Source: an uncultured beta proteobacterium
GTDB lineage: Bacteria > Pseudomonadota > Gammaproteobacteria > Burkholderiales > Rhodocyclaceae
Direction: 5' to 3'
NCBI GenBank assembly: GCA_903848955.1
Contig: CAINHS010000003.1
Location: 1 to 64,000 of the forward strand
DNA length: 64,000 nt
Shown here one piece after another: positions 30,846 to 40,407 of the stretch. How positions within the stretch are numbered: the first letter of the stretch is position 1; every line of letters begins with the position of its first letter. The position numbers and the translations under genes are program-made. Below the pieces are notes generated by a model that worked only from the letters and a program-made list of their open reading frames with translations, did not search any database and had not been told where the DNA came from.

Positions 30846-32054
30846 ATGACTGAGGTTTTCATTTACGACCACGTGCGCACGCCGCGCGGCCGCGGCAAGG
30901 CCGACGGCGGCCTGCACGAAATCACGCCGATTCAACTGGCGGCACAAATGCTGGAGGCACTGCGCGACCGCAGCCAACTCGACACCCGCCTGGTGGAGGA
31001 CGTGATCCTCGGCTGCGTGGTGCCGGTCGGCGAACAGGGCGGCAACGTCGGGCGCATCGCCGCGCTGGTGGCCGATTACGCCAACAGCGTGCCGGGCATC
31101 CAGATCAATCGCTACTGCGGCTCCGGCCTCGAGGCGGTCAATTTCGCCGCAGCCAAGGTGGGTTCCGGCCAGGTCGATCTGGCCATCGGCGGCGGTGTCG
31201 AGAGCATGTCGCGGGTGCCCATGGGCAGCGACGGCGGCGCCATGGCCCTCGATCCCCAGGTCGCTTTCAAGATGTACTTCACCATGCAGGGCGTCAGCGC
31301 CGACCTCCTGTCCACGCTGTGCGGCTTCAGCCGCGAGCAGTGCGACGCCTTTGCCGTCGAGAGCCAGAAGCGGGCTGCCGCCGCCTGGGCCAAAGGCTAT
31401 TTCAGCAAATCCGTGGTGCCGGTCAGGGACATCCTCGGACTGCCGGTTCTGGAGCGGGACGAAACCATCCGCCCGGAGGTCACCCTCGAATCGCTGGCCG
31501 CCATGAAGCCTTCCTTCCTGGACATGGGCATCCAGTACGGTTTTGACGGCGTGGCCCTGCAAAAATACCCCGAGGTGGAAGCCATCCAGCACATGCACCA
31601 TGCCGGCAACAGTTCCGGCATCGTCGATGGCGCCTCCGCCGTGCTGATCGGCAACAAGGAAATCGGCGCCAGGCTGGGCCTGAAGCCACGGGCACGGATC
31701 CGCTCCACCGTCACCGTCGGTTCCGAACCCACCCTGATGCTCGACGCCCCCAGCATCGCTTCGCTGAAGGCCCTGAAGAAGGCCGGCATGAGCGTCGCCG
31801 ACATCGGCCTGTGGGAACTCAACGAAGCCTTCTCCTCGGTGGTGTTGTGCCTGATGCAGCGCCTGGACGTGCCCCACGACAGGATCAACGTCAATGGCGG
31901 CGCCATCGCCATGGGCCATCCGCTGGGAGCCACCGGCGGCATGCTCATCGGCACTCTGCTGGACGAAATGGAACGGCGAAACGTCGGCACCGGCCTGGTG
32001 AGTCTGTGCGAAGCCGCCGGCATGGGCACCTCCACCATCATCGAACTCGTTTGA
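30846..32054 (+). CDS. acetyl-CoA acetyltransferase (thiolase)
   Basis: [53 protein letters not shown]. Confidence 0.95.
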   Translation: MTEVFIYDHVRTPRGRGKADGGLHEITPIQLAAQMLEALRDRSQLDTRLVEDVILGCVVPVGEQGGNVGRIAALVADYANSVPGIQINRYCGSGLEAVNFAAAKVGSGQVDLAIGGGVESMSRVPMGSDGGAMALDPQVAFKMYFTMQGVSADLLSTLCGFSREQCDAFAVESQKRAAAAWAKGYFSKSVVPVRDILGLPVLERDETIRPEVTLESLAAMKPSFLDMGIQYGFDGVALQKYPEVEAIQHMHHAGNSSGIVDGASAVLIGNKEIGARLGLKPRARIRSTVTVGSEPTLMLDAPSIASLKALKKAGMSVADIGLWELNEAFSSVVLCLMQRLDVPHDRINVNGGAIAMGHPLGATGGMLIGTLLDEMERRNVGTGLVSLCEAAGMGTSTIIELV

Positions 32055-32082
32055 ATCGCCACGGACTAATCAAGGAAAAGCC

Positions 32083-34269
32083 ATGAGTGAAGTCATCCAC
32101 GTTTCGGTCGACGCCGACGGCATAGCAACGCTGCTGTTCGACCGCAAAGACAATGTCATGAATGTGATGGACATGAAGTTCATGACCGAGCTGGAAACCG
32201 CCGTGAAACAGGTGGCCGGCGACGACGCCATCAAGGGCGCCATCATCACCTCGGGCAAGCCGGTGTTTGCCGCCGGCGCCGACCTGAAGGACATGGAAGC
32301 CGCCCAGGAACGCAATCAGAACCTGCCCCTGGCCGAGCGCCTGAAGCAGAACGCCTCGCTCTCGATGCTGTTGCGTCGCATGGAGACCTGCGGCAAACCG
32401 GTCGTCTGCGCCGTCAACGGCATAGCCATGGGCGGCGGCACCGAGATCGCACTGGCCTGCCACTATCGCGTCGTTGCCGACAACAAGAGCATCAAGCTCG
32501 GCCTGCCTGAAGTCCAGGTCGGCCTGCTGCCCGGCGCCGGCGGCACGCAGCGGGTGGTCCGCCTGGTAGGCGTCCAGGCCTCTGCGCCGGTGCTGCTGGA
32601 AGGCGCGGCCCTGAGCCCGGAGAAGGCTCTGAAGATGGGCTTGATCCACAAGGTGGTGCCCCAGGAACAACTGATGGCCGAAGCCAGGCGCTGGATTCTG
32701 GAAGAAGGCGACCCGGTGCAACCCTGGGACAAGAAGGGATTCAAGGTGCCCGGCGGCGCCGGCGCCATGGCCCCCGCCGTGGGGCAGATGATGGTGGTCA
32801 GCAATGCCATGATCCAGGCCAAGACCTTCCACAACATGCCGGCACCGAAGGCCATCCTCTCCTGCCTCTACGAGGGCGCCTTCCTGCCCATGGACAAGGC
32901 CTTGCAGGTGGAAGCCAAGTACTTCACCCTGCTCAACATGGATCCGGTGTCACGCAACATGATCCGCACCCTGTTCATCAACAAGGGCAATGCCGACAAA
33001 CTGATGCACCGGCCAGAGGGCGTGGCCAAGACTGTTTACCAGAAGATCGGCGTGGTCGGCGCCGGCCTGATGGGCGCCGGTGTCGCCTACAGTTGCGCCA
33101 AGCTCGGCATCGACGTGGTGCTGATCGACCGCGATCAGGCCGCCGCCGAAAAGGGCAAGGCCTACAGCAGCAAGCGCCTGGAGAAGGATATCGCCAAGGG
33201 ACGCATGACCCGGGACAAGGCCGACGTCATCCTGGCGCGCATCCATCCGACCATCGACTACGCCGCCCTGGCGGATGTCGAGATCGTGGTCGAAGCCGTA
33301 TTCGAGGACCGGGGCCTGAAGGCCGACATCACCAGGAAGCTGGAAGCCGTGCTGCCCAGGCAGGCGGTGATAGCTTCCAACACCTCGGCGCTGCCGATTA
33401 CCGAACTGGCCGAGGCCGGCCAGCGCCCCGAGAATGTCATCGGCCTGCACTTCTTCTCGCCGGTCGAGCGCATGCCGCTGGTGGAAGTCATCTGCGGCAA
33501 AAAGACATCGGCCGAGACCCTGGCCCGCGCCCTGGATCTGGTCGGACAGATGAAGAAGACGCCGATCGTGGTCAACGACGGTCCGGGCTTCTTCACCAGC
33601 CGCTTCATCGGCGCCTACGTCAATGAAAGCCTGAGCATGGTGACCGAAGGGGTGAAACCCGCGCTGATCGAGAATGCCGCCAGGATGGCCGGCATCCCGG
33701 TGGGGCCGCTCACCGTGTCGGACGAAATCGGCCTCGACGTCGCCTACCACGGCGGCATGCAGCGGAAGAAGGATGCCGGCGCCGGCTTCAAGGCCACGCC
33801 GACCTTCCTCCTGGTGGAAAAGCTGGTCGGAGAACTGGGTCGCCATGGCCGCAAGAACGGCAAGGGCTTCTTCGAGTATGCCGCCGACGGCAGCAAGAAA
33901 CTGTGGGCCGGTCTGGCCGAGTCATACCCCCTGCTGCCGACGCAACCGACGGTGGATGAAGTGAAGGCGCGGATGCTCTACTCCCAGCTGGTCGACGCCG
34001 CCAAGGCGATGGCCGAAGGCGTGCTGCTGGACCCTGCCGACGGCGACGTCGGTTCCATTCTGGGCGTCGGCTTCCCGGCCTACCTGGGCGGCCCCTTCTC
34101 GATGATGGATACCATCGGCATTGACAAGGTGGTGGCCGAGTGCGACCGGCTGGCGGCAGCCTACGGCGAACAGTTTGCGCCGCCGCAGTTGCTGCGTGAC
34201 ATGGCCGGCAAGGGCCAGACCTTCTACGGCGCCACGCGCATCACGCCGCCTGCGCTAAGCAAGGCCTGA
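32083..34269 (+). CDS. enoyl-CoA hydratase / 3-hydroxyacyl-CoA dehydrogenase fusion (FadB/FadJ type)
   Basis: N-terminal crotonase (GAIITSGKPVFAAGADLKDME) plus GVVGAGLMGAGVAY-type NAD-binding and IGLHFFSPVERMPLVEVI. Confidence 0.95.
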   Translation: MSEVIHVSVDADGIATLLFDRKDNVMNVMDMKFMTELETAVKQVAGDDAIKGAIITSGKPVFAAGADLKDMEAAQERNQNLPLAERLKQNASLSMLLRRMETCGKPVVCAVNGIAMGGGTEIALACHYRVVADNKSIKLGLPEVQVGLLPGAGGTQRVVRLVGVQASAPVLLEGAALSPEKALKMGLIHKVVPQEQLMAEARRWILEEGDPVQPWDKKGFKVPGGAGAMAPAVGQMMVVSNAMIQAKTFHNMPAPKAILSCLYEGAFLPMDKALQVEAKYFTLLNMDPVSRNMIRTLFINKGNADKLMHRPEGVAKTVYQKIGVVGAGLMGAGVAYSCAKLGIDVVLIDRDQAAAEKGKAYSSKRLEKDIAKGRMTRDKADVILARIHPTIDYAALADVEIVVEAVFEDRGLKADITRKLEAVLPRQAVIASNTSALPITELAEAGQRPENVIGLHFFSPVERMPLVEVICGKKTSAETLARALDLVGQMKKTPIVVNDGPGFFTSRFIGAYVNESLSMVTEGVKPALIENAARMAGIPVGPLTVSDEIGLDVAYHGGMQRKKDAGAGFKATPTFLLVEKLVGELGRHGRKNGKGFFEYAADGSKKLWAGLAESYPLLPTQPTVDEVKARMLYSQLVDAAKAMAEGVLLDPADGDVGSILGVGFPAYLGGPFSMMDTIGIDKVVAECDRLAAAYGEQFAPPQLLRDMAGKGQTFYGATRITPPALSKA

Positions 34270-34295
34270 TGTAAGTCACCGGGACGACGCCGACA

Positions 34296-35927
34296 ATGCA
34301 ACAACATAGCTTCGACTACATCATCGTCGGCGGCGGCACGGCCGGCTGCGTGCTGGCCAACCGGCTGAGCGAGGACGCTGCGGTGAACGTTCTGCTGCTC
34401 GAAGCCGGCGGCAAGGACAACGCCCCTCTGATCAGGATTCCCGCCGGCTGGACCCAGGCCATGCTCGATCCGAAACTGGCCTGGGTGCATCAGACTGCAC
34501 CTGCGCCTGCCCTGCACGATCGCACGATGGTCATGCCGCGCGGCAAGGTGATGGGCGGCTCGTCATCGATCAACGGCCTGGTCTATGTGCGCGGCCAGCC
34601 CGAGGACTTCGACGGCTGGGCGGCAGCCGGTGCCCGCGGCTGGAGCTGGAAGGAAGTCCTGCCCTACTTCATCCGCGGCGAGGACTGGTCGGGCGCGCCC
34701 GGCGCCGGACGCGGCAAGGGCGGCCCGCTGCTGGTCTCGCCGGGCTTCGAACCGACGCGCTTCGGCGAAGTCCTGATGGAGGGCGCACGCCAGTTCGGCT
34801 GGCGGGTCGACCACGACTACAACGGCCCCAGCCAGGAAGGCATGGGCTGGGTGCAACTGACCGGCCGCGACCACCGCCGCTGCTCGGCCGCCGACGCCTA
34901 CCTGAAACCGGCGATGAAGCGCCCCAATCTGCGCGTCGAACTGAATGCCCTGGCAACGCGGGTGCTGTTCGAAGGCAAGCGCGCCACAGGCGTCGAATAC
35001 CTGCAGGACGGCCGGCGTGTCCAGGTCAAGGCCGGGCGCGAGGTGCTGCTGGCGGCGGGAGCCGTCCGCTCGCCGCAACTGCTGATGCTCTCCGGCATCG
35101 GCCCCGGGGCACAGCTGCAAAGCTTCGGCATCCCGGTGCTGGCCGACCGCGCCGGTGTCGGCAGCAACCTGCAGGATCACCTGGTGCTGGTCATGGGCTG
35201 GCGCCTCAAGCCGGGCGGGCCCAGCCACAACCCCAACCTGAACGGCTGGCGGCTGGTGCGCGAAGTGCTGCGTTTCCTGCTCTTCAAGAAGGGCGCCATG
35301 AACATGTCGGTCGGCGACGTCATGCTGTTCTTCAAGAGCCGGCCGGATCTGTCGCGACCCGATGTCCAGGTGCACTGCCTGCCGGTGACCGGCGACGTGG
35401 AAAGAAAACATGCGACCGGCGAGAACAAGCCGCACAAGGAGCCCGGCATCACCCTGGCGCCCTGCGACATGCGTCCGCGTTCGCGCGGCAGCGTCAGCCT
35501 GGTCTCAGCCGATCCCGTGGCGCTGGCCAAGGTCGATCCGCGCTACCTGAGCGACGAGGATGACTGGAAAACGGTGCTCGCCGCCGTGGATATCCTGCGC
35601 CGGCTGGCCGGGACACCGGCGCTGGCGGCCCTGATCGAGTGCGAACTGTACCCCGGCGCACAGCATCTCAGCGAAGCGCAATTGCGCGAGGCGCTGATCC
35701 ACATTTCGACCACCGGCCACCATCCGGTCGGCACCTGCCGCATGGGTTCCGACGCCGATGCGGTGCTCGACCCGGAGTTGCGCGTCCGCGGCATCGAGGG
35801 CCTGCGCGTGGTCGACGCCTCGGTAATGCCCTGCCTGCCCTCGGGCAACACCAACGCGCCGACCTTCATGATCGCCGAACGCGCATCAGACCTGATCCGC
35901 GGCCGCAGGCCGCTGGTCGCCGATTGA
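34296..35927 (+). CDS. GMC-family FAD oxidoreductase
   Basis: DYIIVGGGTAGCVLANRLSEDAAVNVLLLEAG; GSSSINGLVYVRGQPEDFDGW; TTGHHPVGTCRMG. Confidence 0.93.
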   Translation: MQQHSFDYIIVGGGTAGCVLANRLSEDAAVNVLLLEAGGKDNAPLIRIPAGWTQAMLDPKLAWVHQTAPAPALHDRTMVMPRGKVMGGSSSINGLVYVRGQPEDFDGWAAAGARGWSWKEVLPYFIRGEDWSGAPGAGRGKGGPLLVSPGFEPTRFGEVLMEGARQFGWRVDHDYNGPSQEGMGWVQLTGRDHRRCSAADAYLKPAMKRPNLRVELNALATRVLFEGKRATGVEYLQDGRRVQVKAGREVLLAAGAVRSPQLLMLSGIGPGAQLQSFGIPVLADRAGVGSNLQDHLVLVMGWRLKPGGPSHNPNLNGWRLVREVLRFLLFKKGAMNMSVGDVMLFFKSRPDLSRPDVQVHCLPVTGDVERKHATGENKPHKEPGITLAPCDMRPRSRGSVSLVSADPVALAKVDPRYLSDEDDWKTVLAAVDILRRLAGTPALAALIECELYPGAQHLSEAQLREALIHISTTGHHPVGTCRMGSDADAVLDPELRVRGIEGLRVVDASVMPCLPSGNTNAPTFMIAERASDLIRGRRPLVAD

Positions 35928-35954
35928 CCCTGTCATAGCGATGAGGATACATCC

Positions 35955-37043
35955 GTGAATTTCGATTTCTCCGACGACCAGCGCCTGCTGCAGGAGGAGG
36001 TGCGCAAAATGCTCGCGGCCACCAGCACCTCCGCCGAAGTGCGCAAGACGCTCGCGGGCGAAGCGCCCTACTCCGCCGCGGTCTGGCGCCAACTGCTGGA
36101 CATGGGCGCCGCCGCCGCCGCCATCCCCGAGGCCTACGGCGGTGCCGGCCTCGGCTACCTGGAACTGTGCCTGGTGGCCGAGGAAGCCGGCCGCCACCTG
36201 GCGCCCGTGCCGCTGGCCTCGAGCATCTACCTTGCGGCCGAAGCGCTGTTGCAGGGCGGCAGCGAAGCGCAGAAACAGCATTGGCTGCCGCGCATCGCCA
36301 AGGGCGAGATCATCGCCACGGCCGCGCTGGGCAGCGCCGAAACCTACCTGACGCCGGCGCCGCTGAGCTTCGACGGACGCACGCTGAACGGCAGCGTCAG
36401 CGCCCTGCCCGACGGCAGCGTGGCCGGACTGGCGATACTGCGCCACGACGACGAACTGCTGCTGGTCGACCTGGCGGCAGCGGGCGTCAGCCGACGCGCA
36501 TTGCCAAGCCTGGACCCGACGCGGCCTTACGCTGAAATTTCCTTCGCCGCCACTCCGGCGCAACGCCTGGGCGCCGGCAACTGTGCGGCACTGGCGCAGC
36601 GCGTGCTCGACGCCGCCGCCGTGCTGCTGGCCTTCGAGCAGGTCGGCGGCGCCGCACGCACGCTGGACATGAGCCGCGACTATGCGCTTGAGCGCAAGGC
36701 GTTCGGCCGCCAGATCGGCGGCTTCCAGGCGCTCAAACACAAGATGGCCGACATCTACACGCGCAACGAAATGGCCCGGGTGCATGCCTATTACGGCGCC
36801 TGGGCGCTGTCGTCGCAGGCGCCGGAGTTGCCCGTTGCCGCCGCCGCCGCCCGCGTCGCGGCGACCACGGCCTACAACTACGCCGCCGAGGAAGCCATCG
36901 AGATCCACGGCGGCATCGGCTACACTTGGGAGATGGATTGCCATCTGCATCTGCGCCGCGCCCGCTACCTGGGGCAGTTGATAGGCAGCGTGCACGCCTG
37001 GCGTGCGCGCCTGGGAGATGAACTGGTCAAGGGAGCCGCATGA
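35955..37043 (+). CDS. acyl-CoA dehydrogenase (short partner of tandem pair 4)
   Basis: MNFDFSDDQRLLQEEVRKML; AFGRQIGGFQALKHKMADIY; IHGGIGYTWEMDCHLHLRRA. Confidence 0.9.
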   Translation: MNFDFSDDQRLLQEEVRKMLAATSTSAEVRKTLAGEAPYSAAVWRQLLDMGAAAAAIPEAYGGAGLGYLELCLVAEEAGRHLAPVPLASSIYLAAEALLQGGSEAQKQHWLPRIAKGEIIATAALGSAETYLTPAPLSFDGRTLNGSVSALPDGSVAGLAILRHDDELLLVDLAAAGVSRRALPSLDPTRPYAEISFAATPAQRLGAGNCAALAQRVLDAAAVLLAFEQVGGAARTLDMSRDYALERKAFGRQIGGFQALKHKMADIYTRNEMARVHAYYGAWALSSQAPELPVAAAAARVAATTAYNYAAEEAIEIHGGIGYTWEMDCHLHLRRARYLGQLIGSVHAWRARLGDELVKGAA

Positions 37044-38269
37044 TGGATTTCAGAGACACGCCCGAAGAAGCTGCATTCCGCACCCGGGTGCGCACCTGGC
37101 TGGAAGCCAACGCCCAGCCGCGCCACAACGACGACGAGCGCTTCGACGAAGGCATGAACGAGGAGCAGCGTCTCGCTGCCGCCAAGGAATGGCAGGGGCG
37201 CAAGGCCGGGGCCGGCTACGCCGCCATCACCTGGCCGAAGGAGGCGGGCGGCCTCGGCGGCACGCCGATGCAGCAGGTGATCTACAACCAGGAGGAAGGC
37301 AAGTTTCTGGTGCCGCGCATGGTCTTCGAAGTCAGCATGGGCATGTGTTTGCCGACCGTGGCGATGTGGGCCGCACCCGAGTTGAAGGCGCGCTACCTGC
37401 CACCGGGACTCGCCGGCAAGGAGATCTGGTGCCAGCTCTTCTCCGAGCCGTCGGCCGGCTCGGATACCGGCGGCATACGCATGCGCGCCGAAAAGCAGGG
37501 CGAGGAATGGGTCATCAACGGCCAGAAGGTGTGGACCTCCTCGGCGCAGTTCTGCGACTACGGCATCCTGCTGACGCGCAGCGACTGGGACAAGCCGAAG
37601 CAGGAGGGCCTCACCATGTTCATCGTGGACATGAAGGCCCCCGGCGTCGAAGTCAGGCCGATCCATCAGATGTCCGGCGACTCGGAATTCAACGAAGTCT
37701 TCTTCACCGACGTGCGCATCGCCGACAGCCATCGCCTCGGCCCCGAATGCGGCGGCTGGAAAGTGATGCTGTCCACCCTCATGACCGAGCGCCTCTCGGT
37801 CGGCGGCAACCTGCCGACCAACCTGCACGAGGGCCTCATCACCCTGGCGCGCAAGGCGCGCTGGAACGGCCGTCCGGCGATCGAGGATGCCCGCGTCAAG
37901 GCCGGCATCGCCGACGCCTACCTGGCCATGCACGGCCTGGAGCTGTTGCTGGCACGCGGCATCACTGCCGTTTCGCAGGGCAAGACGCCGGGCCCGGAAA
38001 TGTCCATCACCAAGCTGGTCGGCGCCAAGGGCATGCAGGACATTGCCGGCTTCGCCATGGAACTCGCCGGTGCCGAGGGCCTGCTGACGCACGACACGCT
38101 GGGACAGGAATGGCGCTTCATGCAGCGCCTGTGGCTGTCGGCACCGGGCGCACGCCTCGCCGGCGGCACCGACGAAGTCCTCAAGAACGTGATCGCCGAA
38201 CGCGTGCTGGGCCTGCCCGGCGAAGTCCGCAGCGACCGCAAGATTCCCTTCCGCGAACTGGAGCGTTGA
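37040..38269 (+). CDS. acyl-CoA dehydrogenase (long partner of tandem pair 4)
   Basis: LFSEPSAGSDTGGIRMRAE; WVINGQKVWTSSAQ; start overlaps the previous stop by 4 nt. Confidence 0.9.
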   Translation: MMDFRDTPEEAAFRTRVRTWLEANAQPRHNDDERFDEGMNEEQRLAAAKEWQGRKAGAGYAAITWPKEAGGLGGTPMQQVIYNQEEGKFLVPRMVFEVSMGMCLPTVAMWAAPELKARYLPPGLAGKEIWCQLFSEPSAGSDTGGIRMRAEKQGEEWVINGQKVWTSSAQFCDYGILLTRSDWDKPKQEGLTMFIVDMKAPGVEVRPIHQMSGDSEFNEVFFTDVRIADSHRLGPECGGWKVMLSTLMTERLSVGGNLPTNLHEGLITLARKARWNGRPAIEDARVKAGIADAYLAMHGLELLLARGITAVSQGKTPGPEMSITKLVGAKGMQDIAGFAMELAGAEGLLTHDTLGQEWRFMQRLWLSAPGARLAGGTDEVLKNVIAERVLGLPGEVRSDRKIPFRELER

Positions 38270-38271
38270 GC

Positions 38272-39423
38272 ATGTCGGCAAAACCGTTGCAGGGCGTCAG
38301 GGTCCTCGATTTCACCCAGTTGCTGCCGGGGCCGATGTGTACCCAGCATCTGGCCGACATGGGTGCAGATGTGCTGAAGCTGGAACCGCCGGGCAGCGGC
38401 GATGCCGGGCGGGGCCCGGCGGGAACGGAAATTTCGCACTTCTTTCAGGTGGTCAACCGCAACAAGCGCTCGCTCGCCATCAACCTGCGCGCACCGCAAT
38501 CGCGTGACGTCGTCATGAAGCTGATCGAGCGCAGCGATGTCCTGGTCGAAGGCTTCCGGCCCGGCGTCATGGCGCGCCTCGGACTCGGCTACGACGAGGT
38601 GCGTGCGGCCAACCCGAAGATCGTCTACTGCGCCATTACCGGCTACGGCCAGGACGGTCCCTTCGTCGAACTGGGTGGCCATGACATCAATTACCAGTCC
38701 TATGCCGGCATCCTCGAACAGAGCGCGGCACCCGGCGGCAAGCCGCATCCGGGCAACTTCCCGATTGCGGACCTGGCCGGCGGCGCGCTATCGGCGGCCA
38801 TGACCATCCTCGCCGCTCTGTTCGATGCCCAGCGCAACGGCCGCGGACGCTTCCTCGATGTCTCCATGACCGATTGCGCACTGGCGCTCAATTCCGGTCC
38901 GCTGGCGGCGCTGAACACCTACGGCCAAAGCATTCCTCCGGGCAGCGACGTGCTCACCGGCGGCCTGCCCTGTTATGGCACCTACGAAACGGCCGACGGC
39001 CGCCATCTCGCCGTCGGCGCCCTGGAACCGAAGTTCTGGCAGGCCTTCTGCAACGCCATCGGGCAACCCGATCTGCTTGCCAAGGGCTGGGCCAGGGGCA
39101 AGGAGGGTGCCGCAGTGCGCGAACAGATCGCCGCCCTGCTCAAGAGCAAGACCCTGGCGCAGTGGACCGGGCTCTTTGCCGGCGTCGACGCCTGCGTCAG
39201 CCCCGTGCTGCGTATCGATGAAATCCTGCAGCACCCTTTGCCGCGCGCGCGCGGCATGATCGTGGATACCCCGGCACCCGACGGCAAGCACTATCCCTGC
39301 TTTGCCTTTCCGGTAAAAATGAGCAACTACCAGTTCAGCGTCGACCGGCAGCCGCCGACCCTCGGGCAGCACAATGCGGAAGTGCTGGCCGAACTCGGCT
39401 GCGCGGACGCTGCAATCGGCTGA
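38272..39423 (+). CDS. CaiB/BaiF CoA-transferase, alpha-methylacyl-CoA racemase-like
   Basis: LQGVRVLDFTQLLPGPMCTQHLADMGADVLKLEPP; VVNRNKRSLAINLRAP; GGHDINYQSYAG. Confidence 0.9.
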   Translation: MSAKPLQGVRVLDFTQLLPGPMCTQHLADMGADVLKLEPPGSGDAGRGPAGTEISHFFQVVNRNKRSLAINLRAPQSRDVVMKLIERSDVLVEGFRPGVMARLGLGYDEVRAANPKIVYCAITGYGQDGPFVELGGHDINYQSYAGILEQSAAPGGKPHPGNFPIADLAGGALSAAMTILAALFDAQRNGRGRFLDVSMTDCALALNSGPLAALNTYGQSIPPGSDVLTGGLPCYGTYETADGRHLAVGALEPKFWQAFCNAIGQPDLLAKGWARGKEGAAVREQIAALLKSKTLAQWTGLFAGVDACVSPVLRIDEILQHPLPRARGMIVDTPAPDGKHYPCFAFPVKMSNYQFSVDRQPPTLGQHNAEVLAELGCADAAIG

Positions 39424-39523
39424 CTGATCGCCGGCACAAGGCAAGAGCCGGGATCATCGCGGACCACTCCGCAGTAGCACCCGATAAATTCACGACAGCA
39501 TCAACTCGAAGGAGGAAACAGAA

Positions 39524-40270
39524 ATGCCAGGTCCGTTGCTAACAGGAAAAGTCGCCATGGTCACAGGAGCTGCCGGCGGTATCGGCCGCGCCGCCGCCAT
39601 CATTTACGCTCAGGAAGGCGCCAGAGTCATGGTGGCCGATGTCAATGTCGCCGCGGGCGAGGAAACCGTGGCGCTGATCCGTGGTGCCGGAGGCGAGGCG
39701 CAGTTCATGGCCTGCAATGTCGCCCAGGAAGAAGAAGTGGCGGCACTGGTGGCGAAGACCGTCGAAGTTTTCGGCAGCCTCGACTGCGCCTTCAATAACG
39801 CCGGCATTACCCATTCATCGCCGAAGATGGACATGGATGTCTTCCGCCGCATCATCGACATCAACCTGATGGGCGTCGCCTACGGCATGAAGTACGAGAT
39901 TGAACAGATGCTGAAGCAGGGCGGCGGCGTGATCGTGAACACGGCATCTATCGCCGGCATCAGCGGCAAGGGCACCCTGGATTACTGCGCCAGCAAACAC
40001 GCCGTGGTCGGTATGACCCGCTCGGCAGCCCTGCGCTACGCGGCGCTCGGCATCCGCGTCAACGCCGTCTGCCCGGGCGTGATCGAGACGCCGATGACAG
40101 CGCCCCTGATCAGCGATCCGAGAATGAAGGCACACCTGGACGGAATGTGCCCGATCGGACGCATGGGCAAGGCCGAGGAAGTGGCCGATGCCGTGATCTG
40201 GCTGAGTTCATCCAAATCGAGTTTCGTCACCGGCCAGTCCCTCGCCGTGGATGGCGGTTTCATGGCTTGA
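39524..40270 (+). CDS. short-chain dehydrogenase/reductase
   Basis: VAMVTGAAGGIGRAAA; NNAGITHS; YCASKHAVVGMTRSAA. Confidence 0.93.
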   Translation: MPGPLLTGKVAMVTGAAGGIGRAAAIIYAQEGARVMVADVNVAAGEETVALIRGAGGEAQFMACNVAQEEEVAALVAKTVEVFGSLDCAFNNAGITHSSPKMDMDVFRRIIDINLMGVAYGMKYEIEQMLKQGGGVIVNTASIAGISGKGTLDYCASKHAVVGMTRSAALRYAALGIRVNAVCPGVIETPMTAPLISDPRMKAHLDGMCPIGRMGKAEEVADAVIWLSSSKSSFVTGQSLAVDGGFMA

Positions 40271-40287
40271 GGCTTGCATCGGCGACT

Positions 40288-40302
40288 CGGGGCCGGGCCC
40301 CG
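40288..40302. terminator. GC-rich inverted repeat in convergent intergenic gap
   Basis: cggggcc-g-ggccccg between a + gene ending 40270 and a - gene ending 40408; no clear U-tract. Confidence 0.3.
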
Positions 40303-40407
40303 GGTACGCTGATGTCGCCCGATTGGGCGCGATTGAGCCTGGTGCGGTGGGCAAGGCGCCGGCGCCCGGCGAGTTTTTGCCGGTTGCGAGGTTCCTGACC
40401 GCTGCGT